Shown here: positions 1 through 7,662 of the stretch, piece by piece
Layout of the letters: the number at the start of each line of letters is the position of its first letter
How positions within the stretch are numbered: position 1 is the stretch's first letter
Assembly: GCA_030621975.1 (NCBI GenBank)
Contig: JAUXGQ010000050.1
Location: forward strand, 1 to 8,154
Reading direction: 5' to 3'
Origin: Gammaproteobacteria bacterium
GTDB taxonomy: Bacteria > Pseudomonadota > Gammaproteobacteria > Chromatiales > Chromatiaceae
DNA: 8,154 nt
Program-made: the position numbers and the translations under genes
The notes under the pieces: model-generated
Database searches by the model: none
What the model was told of the DNA's origin: nothing
Seen by the model: the letters and a program-made list of their open reading frames with translations, nothing else

Positions 1-186
1 AACTCCGAGAACGCCTTTCCTCCGAAGGAGGTTTCCAGGCTCTACGTAGCACAGAATCGCTAGTGCATATTCGGCGGTTTGGGCCAAGAACCCCTTAACG
101 CAGATATAGCCATGTTTTTGACTGGCTGGATTCAGTATTCCCGGAACCGGACCCAGCCAGCGGTTCTTCCATCCAGAGATTTGACG
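1..186. other. Leader region upstream of the cytochrome operon, no assignable gene
   Basis: This stretch is less GC-rich than the operon that follows. Two plus-strand frames are open from the left edge: one ends at TAG 61-63 and the other at TAA 96-98. Either could be the last 20 to 31 codons of an upstream gene, but both peptides are too short to recognise. TAG 61-63 is in frame with the cytochrome gene and bounds its possible starts. The region must hold the operon promoter if that promoter lies in the window. TTGACT at 118-123 resembles a -35 box, but nothing like a -10 box sits at the right distance, so I do not call a promoter. Confidence 0.4.
19..31. repeat. Short perfect hairpin, 5-bp stem and 3-nt loop
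   Basis: CCTCC at 19-23 pairs with GGAGG at 27-31 around the loop GAA. Only three T residues follow (32-34), so a rho-independent terminator for an upstream gene is possible but weak. The GGAGG arm resembles a Shine-Dalgarno core, but no start codon lies at a suitable distance downstream. Chance is a reasonable alternative for a stem this short. Confidence 0.3.
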
Positions 187-2529
187 ATGATACCGTTACT
201 ACCCCAGGGCGATGGCCCAGTCTCCGAAACACCGTCCGCCATCGACGCCATTGCCGAATGGCGCTCTTACCTCGGTGGTGCAACCGGCGCTCTGCTGCTG
301 TTCGAGGCCCTGACCGGGCTCGGTATCTACCTGCTCCCCTTCAGCGTCTTCAACCAGTTCAGCGTGATTCTGCACACACTGCTGGGTGTCATGATGCTGC
401 TCCCGGTAGGTTGGTTCGTGTTGCGCCACTGGCGGGTGCGCAAGCGGGGCCGGCTAAGCCACCACCAGCTGCTGGGCTACGGTGCACTTGCCTTCCTCCT
501 GATATGTTCGGTCAGTGGCCTGGTGCTCACCTGGCAGGGACTGGCCGGTCCGGCCATCGGTTACAGCTGGGACCTGGTACACCTGCTGACCGGCATCGCG
601 CTGCCCCTGTTTCTGCTCGTGCACCTGGCGTCGATCATCGTTGGCAAGGCCCGGCCCGATCGGGCGCTACTGGGCGCACGCCGGCGCTACTACCTCCACT
701 CCGTCCTCGGCAGCGGGTTGTTGCTGGGGGTGTGCGGCCTCTGGGCGGTGGCCTATGAAGAGCCCGCCCTGATCCGCGGCTTCGCCCAGGACTACAACTG
801 GCGCTTCGGCGAGGACCGTCCCTTTGCCCCTAGCATGGCGCGGCTGGATTACGGGGAGTGGAACCGGAAGGTCGAGCGGCAGGTGATCGGGCTCATCGAT
901 GAGCAGGAGCGACCCGCTTTTCGGAAGGCCCTGGCGGAGTGGAAAAAGAAGCCGGTGGGCCTGGTCGCCCAGCTGCGCCACAGCGCCGAGGCCATCGGCC
1001 TGAGCGCCGAACGGAACCGGCAGCTGGAGCCGATCTTCGCGGACTATGTGGCCGGGATCAGGGCCACGGGGGCCGTGCAACCCAGAGCCCTGGCGGGGTC
1101 TGCGAGCTGCGGGGCCTCCGGCTGCCACCGGGAGATCTATCAGGAGTGGCTGCCGAGCGCCCACCGCTACTCCTCCCTGGACCACATGTTCCAGACCGTC
1201 CAGGGGCTGATGGTGGACGAGACCGCCCCGGAGTTCACCCGCTATTGCGCCGGCTGCCACGACCCGGTCTCCCTGTTCAGCGGCGCCAAGAACCAGAGCA
1301 ACATGACTCTCAGTGTGGAGGGGGCGGACGAGGGCTCCTCCTGTGTCGCCTGCCACAGCATGGTGCAGACCGATGTCCAGGGCAATGGCGACTACACCGT
1401 GCGCATCCCCAGGCCCTATGTCTACGAGTGGGAGGAGGGACCAGTGGCGGGCCTGTTGAGCGACTTTCTTATCCGCACCTACCCCTGGCACCACCAGCAG
1501 ACCTACTCCCGGCCGTTGCTGAAACGGGCGGAATTCTGCGGCGCCTGCCACAAGCAGTATGTGGATCGGGAGGTCAACGTGGACATTGGCAAGGTGCAGG
1601 GGCAGAACCAATACGACAGTTGGAAGAACAGCCGCTGGTACCACGAGGGGGACCCGACGCTGACCATCAGCTGCCGCGAATGTCATATGCCCCTGGTGAA
1701 TAGCGCCGATCCCGCGGCTGGCGACGGCGGCGACTACAACCGCACGCCTGACGACGGCAGTCACCGCAGCCACCGCATGCTGGCCAGCAACCAGTACATA
1801 CCCATCGACCAGGGGCTGGAGGGGGCGCAGCAGCACGTGGCCCTGATCGAGCAGTGGCTGCGCGGCGAGCTGGAGATACCGGAAATCGCCCACAAGTGGA
1901 CCAGCGGTCCAGTGGTGCGCATGGAGCTGGAGGCGCCGGACCGGGCGCGGCCGGGCGAGCAATTGCAGGTGCGGGTGGTGCTCACCAACAACAAGACCGG
2001 CCACGATTTCCCCACCGGCCCCCTGGACATGATCGAGAGTTGGGTGGAGCTGCAGGTCACCGACTCGGATGGCCGGCTGGTCCATCATGCAGGCGCGCAG
2101 GACGAGCAGGACAACGTGCCCGAGGCGCCGGTGATCTTCAAGGCCGATGGCTTCGACCGCCAGGGCGAGCTGATAGACCGCCACAACCTGTGGGACTTGG
2201 TGGGGGCCAGCTACAAACGCGTCCTTTATCCAGGGGCGACCGATTCGGTGACGGTGTCCTTCCAATGCCCCTCCATGGCCCGGGGACGGGTCAGCGGCAA
2301 GGAGCACGGCCCCGGCAGGCGCAGCGATCGCTTCTCCTTTGCCGTTCCGGAAACGGCGGACGGCCAGCAGTTGACCGTCAAAGCGATCCTCTGGTACCGC
2401 AAGGCCAACCCGATGTTTCTGGACCGGATCTACGGCGAGGAGAAGCGGGTCCGCGCCCCCGTCACGGCGATCTCCAGTGCCGTCGCCACCATCAAGGTCG
2501 TACAAGATGTCATCGTATCGGCTCAGTAA
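187..2529 (+). CDS. Membrane-anchored b/c-type pentaheme cytochrome (cytochrome c554-like domain)
   Basis: From ATG 187 the protein has 780 residues. Five hydrophobic helices lie at about residues 28-52, 59-80, 94-116, 130-152 and 170-190. The basic loops between helices 2-3 and 4-5 place the long C-terminal part in the periplasm. Helix 4 has His132 and His146, the 14-residue spacing usual for two b hemes; His63, His81, His92/93 and His171 could be partners. Next comes a helical linker, then five heme c motifs: CX4CH at 308-314 and CXXCH at 354-358 (CAGCH), 386-390 (CVACH), 451-455 (CGACH) and 496-500 (CRECH). The segment around the first motif, followed by an IYQEW-type stretch and His326, resembles cytochrome c554-family multiheme domains. 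The C-terminal ~190 residues contain NNKTGHDFPTG at 601-611, a pattern I associate with the beta domain ending some multiheme cytochromes. The likely role is electron transfer between membrane quinone and a periplasmic partner; substrate unknown. The start is uncertain: TAG 61-63 bounds the frame, TTG 79 and ATG 112 lack a ribosome site, while ATG 187 has AGAGA at 175-179. The last 23 nt overlap the next gene. Confidence 0.88.
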   Translation: MIPLLPQGDGPVSETPSAIDAIAEWRSYLGGATGALLLFEALTGLGIYLLPFSVFNQFSVILHTLLGVMMLLPVGWFVLRHWRVRKRGRLSHHQLLGYGALAFLLICSVSGLVLTWQGLAGPAIGYSWDLVHLLTGIALPLFLLVHLASIIVGKARPDRALLGARRRYYLHSVLGSGLLLGVCGLWAVAYEEPALIRGFAQDYNWRFGEDRPFAPSMARLDYGEWNRKVERQVIGLIDEQERPAFRKALAEWKKKPVGLVAQLRHSAEAIGLSAERNRQLEPIFADYVAGIRATGAVQPRALAGSASCGASGCHREIYQEWLPSAHRYSSLDHMFQTVQGLMVDETAPEFTRYCAGCHDPVSLFSGAKNQSNMTLSVEGADEGSSCVACHSMVQTDVQGNGDYTVRIPRPYVYEWEEGPVAGLLSDFLIRTYPWHHQQTYSRPLLKRAEFCGACHKQYVDREVNVDIGKVQGQNQYDSWKNSRWYHEGDPTLTISCRECHMPLVNSADPAAGDGGDYNRTPDDGSHRSHRMLASNQYIPIDQGLEGAQQHVALIEQWLRGELEIPEIAHKWTSGPVVRMELEAPDRARPGEQLQVRVVLTNNKTGHDFPTGPLDMIESWVELQVTDSDGRLVHHAGAQDEQDNVPEAPVIFKADGFDRQGELIDRHNLWDLVGASYKRVLYPGATDSVTVSFQCPSMARGRVSGKEHGPGRRSDRFSFAVPETADGQQLTVKAILWYRKANPMFLDRIYGEEKRVRAPVTAISSAVATIKVVQDVIVSAQ
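2494..2497 (+). promoter_or_regulatory. Ribosome binding site choosing ATG 2507
   Basis: AAGG lies 9 nt before ATG 2507, inside the end of the cytochrome gene. It favours ATG 2507 over the in-frame GTG at 2477, which would add ten Pro/Ser-rich residues in front of the basic segment of the signal-like sequence. The site lies in translated sequence, so ribosomes finishing the cytochrome could reinitiate here. Confidence 0.55.
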
Positions 2530-4327
2530 GCGCCAGCGCCTGCTCTGGCTCTGGGGCGGTATCTCCCTGGCCGCCGCGCTGATCCTGGGCGCCGCGGTCT
2601 TCCTGGGCGGCCCGCGGCAGGCGGGCAGCGGTGCCGACGCGGCCGGCGGCAGCGAGATCACCAGTGTCCTCAGACGGGAGGCCGGCGCGGAACAGGCCCG
2701 TTTTCGCTTCCGGGATGTACGGGAGCAGGCCGGGATCGACTTCCGGCACTTTCCCGCCACACGCCGCTCTCTGCTGCCGGAGGATATGGGCCCTGGCCTG
2801 GCCTGGGGTGACTACGACAACGACGGAGATCCGGACCTCTTTCTGGTTAACTTCAGCGGCTCCATCCTCGATGCCGATCCAGTGGGAGGCCGCCACGCCC
2901 TCTACCGCAACGAGGGCGGCGGCCGCTTCCTCGACGTGACGGAACAGGCCGGTCTGGCCGAGCCCTCCTATGGCCAAGGCGCCGCCTGGGGCGATTACGA
3001 CAACGACGGGGATCTGGACATCTACCTCACCAACTACGGGCCGAACCGCCTCTACCGCAACGAGGGCGACGGCCGCTTTACCGACGTGACCGTTCCGGCC
3101 GGGGTCGGCGACCCGGGCTTCAGCAGCGCCGCGGCCTGGGGCGACTACGACAACGACGGCCACATCGACCTCTATGTCTCCAACTATGTCTTGTTCGAGC
3201 ACCGCGAGACCGATCAGGCCCGCGTGTCCAGACAGCATGGCTCGGAGATCCCCTATACCATCAACCCCTCCTCCTACTCCCCGGCCCCGAACCGGCTCTA
3301 CCGCAACAACAGCGACGGCAGCTTCACCGACGTGGCCGAGGAAGCGGGGGTGGCGGACGCCCAGGGACGCTCCCTGGGCAACCTCTGGCTCGATTTCGAC
3401 AACGACGGCCTGCTGGACCTCTACGTGGCCAACGACGTCTCCGCCAACGGGGTCTACCGCAACCGGGGTGACGGCAGCTTCACCGACATCGGCGCCAGCT
3501 CCCTGGCGGCGGACTACCGCGGCGCCATGGGCTTGGCGGCCGGCGACTACGACCGGGACGGGGACATGGACCTCTTCGTCACCCACTGGCTGGCCCAGGA
3601 GAACGGCCTCTTCGAGAACATGGTCTCCGAGGGGCTGAAGGACGGGCAGGGCAACCGGCGGCTCTTCTTCATGGACAACGCCGAGATGACCGGCCTGGGC
3701 CAGATCTCCCTCAAGACCGTGGCCTGGGCCACCGGCTTCGCCGACCTGGACAACGACGGCCTGCTCGACCTCTGGGTGGTCAACGGCAACACCCTGGAGA
3801 TGGCCTCGGACACCACCCGGTTGAAGCCCCAGCCGCTCTACCTGTTTCAGCAGGAGCCGGAGCAGGGCTTCTTCGAGGTGGGCCACCAGGCCTCGCCCGC
3901 GCTGGAGCGGCGCTTCGTGGGCCGCGGGGGCGCCCACGCCGATTACGACGCCGACGGCCGGATGGACATCGCCGTTGCCGTGCACGGTGGCCAACCTCTG
4001 CTGCTGCATAACACCAGCTCAGGAAACGGCCATTGGCTCGGAATCCGGCTGCGCCAGCAGGGCGGCAACACCCGCGCCATTGGCGCCCGGGTCTCGGTGC
4101 GCAGTGGTGGCCGGGTTCAAACTGCCCAGGTCGGCGGTGGGGGCTCCTACATCTCCCAGCACTCGGACGACCTCCATTTCGGCCTGGGCGACGAGGCCGG
4201 TGCGGTGGAGATTACCATCCACTGGCCCGACGGCAGCATCGAGACCCATTCGGATATCCAGCCGGACCGGCTGTTGGAGCTCAGCCACAACGCGATGTAC
4301 AAAAGCAAGGAAGGGGCATCTCCGTGA
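2507..4327 (+). CDS. CRTAC1-like FG-GAP/VCBS beta-propeller protein with ASPIC/UnbV domain
   Basis: The 606-residue product starts with a basic stretch and a hydrophobic segment (about residues 14-34). No lipobox or clear cleavage motif is visible, so it is either a signal anchor or a signal peptide. Seven Asp-rich DxDxDG motifs follow at 102-110, 163-171, 213-221, 296-304, 347-355, 413-421 and 479-487. The first four carry the companion YRN...G.GxFxDv pattern of FG-GAP/VCBS repeats. These are calcium-binding loops in propeller proteins of this family, and seven fits a closed seven-bladed propeller. Residues about 507-593 form an ASPIC/UnbV domain, recognised from the GHWLGIRL, GARV, GGSYISQHSDD, HFGLG and IHWPDG segments. 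The domain set matches bacterial CRTAC1-family proteins, mostly exported and of unknown function. It starts inside the cytochrome gene and its stop overlaps the next start at GTGA (4324-4327). I infer a structural or electron-transfer partner of the cytochrome. No catalytic site is visible. Confidence 0.9.
   Translation: MSSYRLSKRQRLLWLWGGISLAAALILGAAVFLGGPRQAGSGADAAGGSEITSVLRREAGAEQARFRFRDVREQAGIDFRHFPATRRSLLPEDMGPGLAWGDYDNDGDPDLFLVNFSGSILDADPVGGRHALYRNEGGGRFLDVTEQAGLAEPSYGQGAAWGDYDNDGDLDIYLTNYGPNRLYRNEGDGRFTDVTVPAGVGDPGFSSAAAWGDYDNDGHIDLYVSNYVLFEHRETDQARVSRQHGSEIPYTINPSSYSPAPNRLYRNNSDGSFTDVAEEAGVADAQGRSLGNLWLDFDNDGLLDLYVANDVSANGVYRNRGDGSFTDIGASSLAADYRGAMGLAAGDYDRDGDMDLFVTHWLAQENGLFENMVSEGLKDGQGNRRLFFMDNAEMTGLGQISLKTVAWATGFADLDNDGLLDLWVVNGNTLEMASDTTRLKPQPLYLFQQEPEQGFFEVGHQASPALERRFVGRGGAHADYDADGRMDIAVAVHGGQPLLLHNTSSGNGHWLGIRLRQQGGNTRAIGARVSVRSGGRVQTAQVGGGGSYISQHSDDLHFGLGDEAGAVEITIHWPDGSIETHSDIQPDRLLELSHNAMYKSKEGASP
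2804..3499 (+). repeat. Tandem FG-GAP repeat units visible at DNA level
   Basis: Four consecutive units begin W(G/L)D(Y/F)DNDG and run to F(T/L)D(V/I). The DNA around DYDNDG is nearly the same at about 2804, 2987 and 3137. In this frame it reads as tgg-ggY-gaY-tac-gac-aac-gac-gg. The units are spaced 183 and 150 nt apart, then more irregularly. This is coding repeat sequence inside the propeller gene and could recombine or slip. The remaining three Asp motifs of the gene are more diverged. Confidence 0.75.
4307..4316 (+). promoter_or_regulatory. Strong Shine-Dalgarno for GTG 4324
   Basis: The purine-rich AAGGAAGGGG lies 7 nt before GTG 4324. The same frame is open far upstream, from 4033, inside the preceding gene. 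The true start is fixed by this site together with the lipoprotein signal that begins exactly at 4324. Confidence 0.8.
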
Positions 4328-7300
4328 CCAACTTTTTGCGTTTCCTGTTGATCCTGCCGCTGCTGCTCCATCTGGCTGCCTGTGGTCAGCAGATCTCCGA
4401 CCGACTCTCCCCGGAAGACCTGGCCACCCACAACCAGGCCGTGGGACTGATGGGCCAGTTCAACTACGACGAGGCCCTGGCGCGATTCTCCGATCTGGCC
4501 CGACGCCATCCCGACAACCCTGAATTCCGGGTCGACCTGGCCATCGCTACCCTGAACCGCCAGCAGGAGGGGGACGAGGCCGCCGCCCTGGCCATCCTGG
4601 CCGAGGTGCTGCAACAGCAGCCGCGACACCTGCGCGCCCTCTACACCAGCGGCCTGCTGGAGCTCAACGGCGGCAACGCCGAGCGTGCCGGGCCCCTGTT
4701 CCGGCAGATGGTCGAGGCGGATGCCGGGGACGCCTTCGCCGCTTACTATCTCGGCCTGACGCTGGTCCAGCAGGGGCGGCACGAAGAGGCGCTACCCTGG
4801 TACCGCAAGGCGATCGAGCTCGATCCTCACCTGCGCAGCGCCTACTATGGCGCCTTTCAGGTGCTGCGCCAGCTGCGCCGGGACGAGGAGGCGCGGGAGA
4901 TGCTGGAGTGGTACCAGAAGCTAGCCACCGATCCCCGCGCCCGGCAGGCGGAGTTCAAGTACACCCGCATGGGTCCCAAGGCCGAAGTCAAGGCGCTGAA
5001 GGCGGCGCCAGACGGGCCCGCTGCGCTCCCGGACGGACCGCTGTTCGGCGAGCGCCAATCGCTGCCTTTGCCGGGTGGGGTACCCGAGGAGCGGGCCAAT
5101 CTCACGGCGGCGGATATCGACGGCGACGGGCGTCTGGATCTCTACCTGGCCGGCCGCGCCGTGCTGCTGGGGGAGGCGGGGGGCGGCTTCAGGCCGCTGC
5201 CGGATCACCCCTTGGCGTCGGCGGACGATGTCAACACCGCCCTGTGGGGCGATATCGATAACGACGGCCTGCTCGATGTCTATCTCTGCCGCCGCGGACC
5301 CAACCAGCTGTGGCGGCAGCAGGCGCCGGGGCAGTGGCGGGAGATCACCTCGGAGGCCACCGCCAACGGCGCGGCGGATACGGTGGACGGCGCCCTGTTC
5401 GATGCCGACCACGACGGCGATCTGGATTTCTTCCTGGTCAACGCCGATGCCCCCAACGAGCTGCTCAACAACAACCGGGACGGCAGCTTCAGGCCCCTGG
5501 CGCAGGAGCTGGGCATCGCCGGCCGCGGGCCGGGCCGCTCCGTGGTGGTGACCGACCTGGACCGGGACCGCGACGCGGACCTGCTGGTGCTCAATGCCGC
5601 GCCTCCCCACGAGGTGTGGCTGAACGACCTGATGTGGAGCTATCGACCGGCGCCCGGATTCGACGCCTTCCGTGGGTCACCGCTGAACGCAGCTTTGGCC
5701 CAGGACCGGGATGCGGACGGGCAGCCGGAGCTCTATACCCTGAACAGCGACGGCGCCGCCGAGCGCTGGCAGCCGGACGCCGGGGGTCAGTGGCAAGGGA
5801 CGCCCCTGTCCGCCCACGACGTCCCGGGCGAGGCATCGGTCCCCACGCTGGCGCTGCTTGACGTGGACGGCGACGGCGCCACCGAGCTGCTGCGCTCCAC
5901 GGCCGATGGCTGGGGCCTCTACCGCATCCGCGCCGAGAGTCTGGAGCCCCTGGTCAGCGCCGGCCGTCCCGGATTGGGAGCCTGGATACCCTTCAATGGT
6001 GATGTCGCCCGGGGTCTGGCCATTGTCGGCCTGGACGGCGGGGGGCTCGCGATCTGGCCGCCCGGCCCCGGCCGCCACCCCTTTGTCGGCTTGACGCTCA
6101 GCGGCAGGGAAGAAAAAGGAGAGTCCATGCGCTCCAACGCCTCCGGCATCGGTACTCACCTGGCGCTGCGGACCGGCAGCCGCTGGACGGTGCTGGAGAG
6201 CTTCCGCCAGTACAGCGGGCCGGGCCAGGGGCTGCAGCCCCTGACCATCGGCCTGGGAGGAGCCGGGCAGGCGGACTTCGTGGCCATCCGTTGGTCGGAC
6301 GGGGTGTTCCAGAGCGAGCTGGCCCTGGAGCCGGGAAGGCTGCACGCCATCACCGAGACCCAGCGCCAGCTCTCCAGCTGCCCGGTGCTGTTCGCCTGGG
6401 ACGGAGAGGGCTACCGCTTCGTCAGCGACCTGCTGGGCGTCGGCGGCATCGGCTTCGCCATCGGGCGGGGGGAGTATGCCGAGCCGCGTCCCTGGGAGAA
6501 CTTCCAGCTGCCCGGCGGTCTACTGCAACCCCGTGGCGGCCGCTATCTGTTGAAGCTGACCGAGCCCATGGAGGAGGCGGCCTATCTGGATGCCGCCCGC
6601 CTCGTGCTCTACGACCTACCCCCCGGCTGGCGGATGGTGCTGGACGAACGCATGTCCATTCTCGGTCCGGAGCCGAGCGGGGAGCCGCGCTTCTACCGCG
6701 GCGAGATGTTGCCCATGCTAGCCACCAACGGGCGCGGGGATGCAACCGCCAGCGTGACCCGCGCCGACCTCCGGGCCGCGACCGTGGGCCCGCTGGACCG
6801 GCGCTTTATCGGCCGTTTGGAGCGGGAGCACCGCCTGCTCCTGGAGTTCCCGCGGCCCCTGGACGCCGTTGCCGGCGAGCCCATGCTGGTGATCGACGGC
6901 TGGGTCGAGTATCCCTACTCCCAGACCCTGTTCGCCGCCTGGCAGGCGGGCGCGCACTACCAGGCGCCCTCCCTGGATTACCAGGGTGTGGACGGTAGGT
7001 GGCACACCCTGCTGGAGCAGTTCGGCTATCCGGCGGGTATGCCCAGGCGCATGTCGGTGCCCTTGGACGGGCTGCCGCCGGGGGTGACCCGGTTGCGCCT
7101 GCGCACCAATCAGGAGATCTATTGGGACCGCATCGCCGTGGCCTATGCCGAGACCCCGCCCCAGGTGCGGCGCCGCCCGCTGCCCCTGCGCGCGGCCTGG
7201 GTCGAGTCCACGGGTTTTGCGCTGCGCACGACTGGCGAGCAACGCCTGCCCCACTACGACTACAGCCGCCGCCTGCCGCTGTGGGACACCCGGCACATGG

Positions 7301-7596
7301 CCGGTTTCTACACCGAACTCGGTGCGGCGCAGGCCCTGGTGGCCGAGGTGGACGACGCCCTGGCCATCATCGGTCCCGGCGAGGAGATCCACCTGGAGTT
7401 CGACGCCCCCGACTCTTCGCCACCGGCGGGCTGGAGCCGGACCCTGGTGTTCGAGAGCAACGGCTGGGCCAAGGACATGGATCTCTTCACCAGGGATGGG
7501 GACACGCTGGGGCCGTTGCCCTTCCTAGGTGCGGCGAGCGAGCCGCGGGAGCGGTTGCATGCACAGCTAAACACCCGCTACCGGTCGGGGAGATGA
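4324..7596 (+). CDS. TPR / FG-GAP / ASPIC-UnbV lipoprotein with uncharacterised C-terminal domain
   Basis: From GTG 4324 the protein has 1090 residues. It opens with a lipoprotein signal: a hydrophobic core and lipobox LAAC with Cys20 as the lipidated residue. Gly at +2 suggests the outer membrane, where it could face the periplasm or the surface. Residues about 34-200 are TPRs; the clearest unit runs from AYYLGLTLVQQGR to AIELDP. An FG-GAP region follows with Asp motifs at 264-272, 310-318, 360-368, 411-419 (DLDRDRDAD, where Arg replaces the usual Gly), 461-469 and 513-521. The last two end in Glu rather than Asp. Residues about 587-678 are a diverged ASPIC/UnbV domain (SNASGIGTHLALR, LTIGLG, IRWSDG). 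Residues about 686-1090 start with CPVLFAWDGEGYRFVSDLLG and end with a GW...GWAKDMD...LPF pattern. I associate this tail with other large bacterial TPR/ASPIC proteins but cannot name a fold or function. The start overlaps the previous stop by 4 nt (GTGA), so the two are probably made together. I infer a scaffold presenting two ligand-binding modules near the cytochrome. Confidence 0.88.
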   Translation: MTNFLRFLLILPLLLHLAACGQQISDRLSPEDLATHNQAVGLMGQFNYDEALARFSDLARRHPDNPEFRVDLAIATLNRQQEGDEAAALAILAEVLQQQPRHLRALYTSGLLELNGGNAERAGPLFRQMVEADAGDAFAAYYLGLTLVQQGRHEEALPWYRKAIELDPHLRSAYYGAFQVLRQLRRDEEAREMLEWYQKLATDPRARQAEFKYTRMGPKAEVKALKAAPDGPAALPDGPLFGERQSLPLPGGVPEERANLTAADIDGDGRLDLYLAGRAVLLGEAGGGFRPLPDHPLASADDVNTALWGDIDNDGLLDVYLCRRGPNQLWRQQAPGQWREITSEATANGAADTVDGALFDADHDGDLDFFLVNADAPNELLNNNRDGSFRPLAQELGIAGRGPGRSVVVTDLDRDRDADLLVLNAAPPHEVWLNDLMWSYRPAPGFDAFRGSPLNAALAQDRDADGQPELYTLNSDGAAERWQPDAGGQWQGTPLSAHDVPGEASVPTLALLDVDGDGATELLRSTADGWGLYRIRAESLEPLVSAGRPGLGAWIPFNGDVARGLAIVGLDGGGLAIWPPGPGRHPFVGLTLSGREEKGESMRSNASGIGTHLALRTGSRWTVLESFRQYSGPGQGLQPLTIGLGGAGQADFVAIRWSDGVFQSELALEPGRLHAITETQRQLSSCPVLFAWDGEGYRFVSDLLGVGGIGFAIGRGEYAEPRPWENFQLPGGLLQPRGGRYLLKLTEPMEEAAYLDAARLVLYDLPPGWRMVLDERMSILGPEPSGEPRFYRGEMLPMLATNGRGDATASVTRADLRAATVGPLDRRFIGRLEREHRLLLEFPRPLDAVAGEPMLVIDGWVEYPYSQTLFAAWQAGAHYQAPSLDYQGVDGRWHTLLEQFGYPAGMPRRMSVPLDGLPPGVTRLRLRTNQEIYWDRIAVAYAETPPQVRRRPLPLRAAWVESTGFALRTTGEQRLPHYDYSRRLPLWDTRHMAGFYTELGAAQALVAEVDDALAIIGPGEEIHLEFDAPDSSPPAGWSRTLVFESNGWAKDMDLFTRDGDTLGPLPFLGAASEPRERLHAQLNTRYRSGR

Positions 7597-7614
7597 GGCG
7601 GCAATGCAATCGGC

Positions 7615-7637
7615 AAATGGGGTCTGGAAATGGGGTC
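7615..7637. repeat. Pair of 10-bp direct repeats AAATGGGGTC
   Basis: AAATGGGGTC occurs at 7615-7624 and again at 7628-7637, offset by 13 nt. The copies continue differently (TGG versus AGA). GTCTG (7622-7626) and CAGAC (7637-7641) also form a short inverted pair. From memory, GGGGTCAGA-type sequences recur near transposase genes in gammaproteobacterial genomes. The repeats may therefore mark the mobile-element end, nested element debris or a target-site remnant; the sequence alone does not decide. Confidence 0.55.
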
Positions 7638-7662
7638 AGACACGAATGGCACTAAGATAATC

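Noticed and set aside
118..140. TTGACT as the -35 box of the operon promoter
   Set aside because: The nearest -10-like sequence, GTATTC at 135-140, leaves only an 11-nt spacer, and nothing suitable lies at 16-18 nt.
667..2760. Long minus-strand open frame, 697 codons, opposite the cytochrome gene
   Set aside because: The product is low-complexity, rich in Ala, Gly, Val and Arg, with no recognisable domain. It mirrors a clearly real gene with heme motifs; long antisense frames are usual in GC-rich coding DNA.
2804..3499. Repeat block as a CRISPR-like or non-coding array
   Set aside because: The repeats keep the reading frame and encode FG-GAP units with uneven spacing.
2510..4009. Minus-strand open frame, 499 codons, opposite the propeller gene
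   Set aside because: It has repetitive Val/Gly/His-rich composition produced by reading the Asp-rich repeats backwards; no domain or ribosome site supports it.
4033..4323. Upstream extension of the lipoprotein gene to 4033
   Set aside because: It would overlap the ASPIC domain of the previous gene by about 290 nt with an arginine/proline-rich out-of-frame peptide. GTG 4324 has a strong ribosome site and begins a complete lipoprotein signal.
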